Position numbers and translations under genes: made by a program
The notes under the pieces: model-generated
Told to the model about the DNA's origin: nothing
The model's database searches: none
Seen by the model: the letters and a program-made list of their open reading frames with translations, nothing else
Shown: positions 62,041 to 64,000 of the stretch, piece after piece
Numbering within the stretch: position 1 is the stretch's first letter
How the letters are laid out: each line of letters starts with the position of its first letter
Origin: Brachypodius melanocephalos
Lineage: Eukaryota > Chordata > Aves > Passeriformes > Pycnonotidae
Reading direction: 5' to 3'
Assembly (NCBI GenBank): GCA_013398615.1
Contig: VZSR01003022.1
Location: 1,533,037 to 1,597,036 of the forward strand
Length of the DNA stretch: 64,000 nt

Positions 62041-62128
62041 CCTGCATGCTGCTGCTGCTGCTGGCGGCGCCCGGCCCGGGCCCGCTCCCGCTCCCCCCGG
62101 AGCCGCCGCTGGGGCTGGGAGTCGCCAT
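62041..62128 (-). CDS. MAP2K4: MAP2K4 coding exon 1 (N-terminus)
   Basis: The exon encodes residues 1-29 and the first base of codon 30, starting MATPSPSGGSGGSGSG and ending in five serines then Met-Gln. The start at 62128 is preferred because it gives the family's MA-x-PSPSGG start and has a strong context (ACA before ATG, G after). The donor is G|GTAAGC. The segment is a disordered Gly/Ser/Pro tail and is where the roughly 9-residue shortening against human (399 residues) falls. The serine run is encoded by repeated AGC, a small CTG microsatellite on the plus strand. The reading frame stays open upstream to another ATG at 62266, so an N-terminally extended form cannot be excluded from sequence alone. 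Confidence 0.93.
62046..62063 (+). repeat. CTG trinucleotide run encoding poly-Ser
   Basis: A short GCTGCTGCTG run on the plus strand is AGC on the gene strand and encodes the five consecutive serines near the end of exon 1. It is a small coding microsatellite that could vary in length. Confidence 0.6.
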
Positions 62129-62275
62129 TGTGCGCGGAGCGGGAGCAGCGGCGGCGGCGCTGCGCAGGGCCCTCCCCGGCAGGGCAGGACACACGGCCCC
62201 GCCGCCCGTCCGCCCCCGGCTGGGGCCGCGAAACCCCTCCCCGCCGGGGCCCCGCGCCTGCGGCACCGCTGCGGC

Positions 62276-62282
62276 GGGGCGG
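62276..62282 (+). promoter_or_regulatory. GC box (Sp1-type) upstream of MAP2K4 start
   Basis: GGGGCGG lies about 150 bp upstream of the initiator ATG in the CpG island. It fits the Sp1/KLF consensus and is well placed for a TATA-less promoter. In such GC-rich DNA the motif is also expected by chance. Confidence 0.35.
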
Positions 62283-62480
62283 AGGCGGTGCTGCCTCCCG
62301 CGGGGGGACGGGGCATCCCCGGACGGTCCTGCGGATCCGTTCCTGCTCCCTCGGGCCGGGGGGCATCGTCAGGGGAGCCCGCACCGCGCTCGGACCCGCC
62401 AGCCCCTCAGCCGGCGGCGCCCGGACATCTGCTGTCCTGTCTCACATCCCGTCGGGGGCCGGCAGTCGGCCCGAGCAGCT

Positions 62481-64000
62481 TTATCGCATTTCTCATCTTC
62501 ACCCTAGGGTTGGGGCTTCTCGCACATAGGCAGCCCCTTGCAAACTTCTCCCGACTCCCTGGAGACCACAGGGCACAACTCCTTGCCGTGCTCTCCCGGA
62601 CACCCATGGCATCAGCCTCTTCCTGCCACCATCAGTGTCCCCCTCTTTTTCTTTCTTCTCTTGGCCACTGCTGTTCATGCCAGCACATGGTTTCTGACCA
62701 TTCCTCTTAATTCCAGCAAACCCACACTCTTAGTCATAGGGGCAGCACATCCTGTGAATTAGAGCAGGGAAATTGTTGCCCCAAAGCTGTGGGCCCCCTC
62801 CAGCCTGCTGTGTGAGATAGGGGAGTCCCTTCACCTACTGGAGGCCTCGAGTCCTCGTCTTTGTAGAAGAAACAATACTAACCCCTTTTATGAATGGAGA
62901 TGGGCTGAGGAAAGAGCTGGATGTCCCACGTATTGGAAAGTGTGAGGACTCTTCCCCTGCTACTCCATTGCCCAGGTCACCATGGAGGTGATAATACAGC
63001 CCTGAACACACACTGGAAGTGCCTCCAGGAACTGCAAACCATCACCCTTTGTACAAGGGCAGTGAGGGAGGAAGCTGGGGCATGAGCTGCCTCTCCATCC
63101 TGCCTTCATTCTTTCTTCTTTTTCTTCCAGTTCAGCTCATATTAATTCCTCTTACCTCATGATAAGAAAAAGATTTTTCTTTCTTCATATGAACTTAGGA
63201 AAGCATCTTCTTCCAACCAATCTTCTGGTTTTGGGGGGTTCAGGGAGATGAGCTGGAATAGTCCCTGGGGCACAGAGGGAGCCCAGCCTTCTGTCCAAAC
63301 CCTGTTCTGCAGGGAACAACTCACACTGCTGAGCTCACCTTTGCCAGGAAGTGGGAGAAGAGGTCAGAACTAGTCCTGACCATCTCCCTGTTCCTGCTCC
63401 CAATTCCTGATAGTCCAGCAAATTCACCTCCCTCCCTGCCAAGGATGCAGCTTTCCTTTACCTTGGGAGAACATCATAACCCCTCTTACACAAGCCAAAA
63501 GCCCAGTAACCTCTTTGCTGGGTTTGAACTTAGGCTGCTGCCCTTCACTGTCCCACCTTGGCCTCTACCCTCTCTGGGGACCTTGCTCACTTTTCCAAAG
63601 CTGTTTCCAGTCTGGCCTCTCCACCGCTTTGGTTAGGAGAGTAATGAGAGTCGCTCGTACCCAGAGCTTCAACAAGGAACAGCCCTTCCTGGGTGTGGTT
63701 AGTGTGAGCACCATGGGTGGCAACCATCAGTGCCAGCACCTGGAAGAGCCTGTAACAAAGCCTAGGGACACACTAGGTGAAGGTGTGCCTTTATCCTCTC
63801 CTCCCATATTCCTGTACGGGACACCTCATTGCCTAGCACCAATCCCAATCCTATACCTTCACCTACACAACACTGGGGAGCACCAGGGATGGCTGATCTG
63901 TGAGAGAAGTGCAGCATAACATGGTGGAGGGACAGTGGCCTCCACAGCCAGAGGCTGGACCTGAGCCAGGTGAGCAGTGCAGTCCCACAGCAGTTACTGG
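62481..64000. other. Upstream flank, no gene recognised
   Basis: This is ordinary-composition sequence 5' of MAP2K4. The open frames here are short with no family resemblance, and I see no exon of a neighbouring gene, no CR1 and no RNA gene. Distal promoter or enhancer elements could be present but nothing specific stands out. Confidence 0.6.

Larger units (their letters stand above)
997..62128 (-). other. MAP2K4: MAP2K4 gene, whole coding span (11 exons)
   Basis: The gene encodes mitogen-activated protein kinase kinase 4, a cytoplasmic and nuclear dual-specificity kinase. It is phosphorylated by MAP3Ks and in turn phosphorylates the Thr-Pro-Tyr loop of JNK, and also p38. Joining the eleven exons gives 1173 nt, or 390 codons plus stop, with every intron GT-AG and every phase matching. 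Landmarks in the joined protein are the D-site docking motif (KRKALKLNF, 31-39), Gly-rich loop GRGAYG (100-105), Lys122, HRD 218-220, DFG 238-240, Ser248 and Thr252 as activation-loop phosphosites, APE 262-264, and a C-terminal docking region at about 345-378. Intron sizes in transcript order are about 23.5, 15.4, 9.4, 4.4, 0.75, 0.38, 4.0, 0.94, 0.47 and 0.76 kb. Assignment to MKK4 rather than MKK7 or MKK3/6 rests on near-identity to the remembered human sequence. Confidence 0.97.
61480..62480. promoter_or_regulatory. CpG island promoter of MAP2K4
   Basis: About 1 kb of very GC-rich, CpG-dense sequence surrounds exon 1 and contrasts sharply with the flanks. No TATA box is evident upstream of the ATG, so a dispersed CpG-island type start is likely, with the 5' UTR somewhere above 62129. 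The lack of stop codons in such sequence gives long overlapping open frames on both strands (up to about 390 codons), which are composition artefacts rather than genes. Confidence 0.85.

Noticed and set aside
61535..62710. 391-codon plus-strand frame across the CpG island
   Set aside because: An Ala/Gly/Pro/Arg-rich product in several overlapping frames on both strands is the signature of stop-poor GC sequence, not of a gene.

Overview
This is vertebrate nuclear DNA, almost certainly from a bird. It holds one recognisable protein-coding gene, MAP2K4 (MKK4/SEK1, the dual-specificity kinase that activates JNK and p38), complete on the minus strand. The bird call rests on several CR1 LINE 3' fragments, including one ending in the avian CR1-type ATTCTATGATTC sequence, on compact introns, and on a MAP2K4 protein that is near-identical to mammals in the kinase domain but differs in the N-terminal linker. 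The CR1 style ('ccttccaacccaaaccattctatgattc') suggests Neoaves, perhaps a songbird. That last step is inference.

All eleven coding exons could be placed by hand with GT-AG splice sites and consistent phases: 62128-62041, 38521-38419, 23020-22846, 13451-13332, 8972-8853, 8102-8051, 7671-7544, 3552-3475, 2538-2390, 1919-1874 and 1110-997. The joined CDS is 1173 nt, or 390 residues plus stop; the human protein is 399. Every kinase landmark is intact: Gly-rich loop 100-105, Lys122, HRD 218-220, DFG 238-240, activation-loop Ser248 and Thr252, and APE 262-264. I see no break in the gene.

Layout from high to low coordinates, which is 5' to 3' for the gene: 62.5-64.0 kb is upstream DNA with no gene seen. 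61.48-62.48 kb is a CpG island with the promoter and exon 1. 38.5-62.0 kb is the large intron 1, and 23.0-38.4 kb is intron 2. 13.5-22.8 kb is intron 3 and 9.0-13.3 kb is intron 4. Exons 5 to 11, which encode the hinge and the rest of the kinase domain through the C-terminal docking region, sit within the last 8 kb. 1-996 is 3' UTR and possibly flank. It carries a cluster of microRNA seed matches (miR-15/16, miR-25/92, miR-141/200a, miR-27) just upstream of an AATAAA signal. The introns hold degraded CR1 fragments, A/T homopolymers and a few AT-rich or CpG-dense patches that may be regulatory.

I found no second gene, RNA gene, CRISPR array, intact mobile element or new multi-gene system. The observations most worth checking are the 3' UTR microRNA-site cluster, an open in-frame N-terminal extension upstream of the usual ATG, the divergent linker in exon 2, and an isolated CpG-dense patch deep in intron 2.
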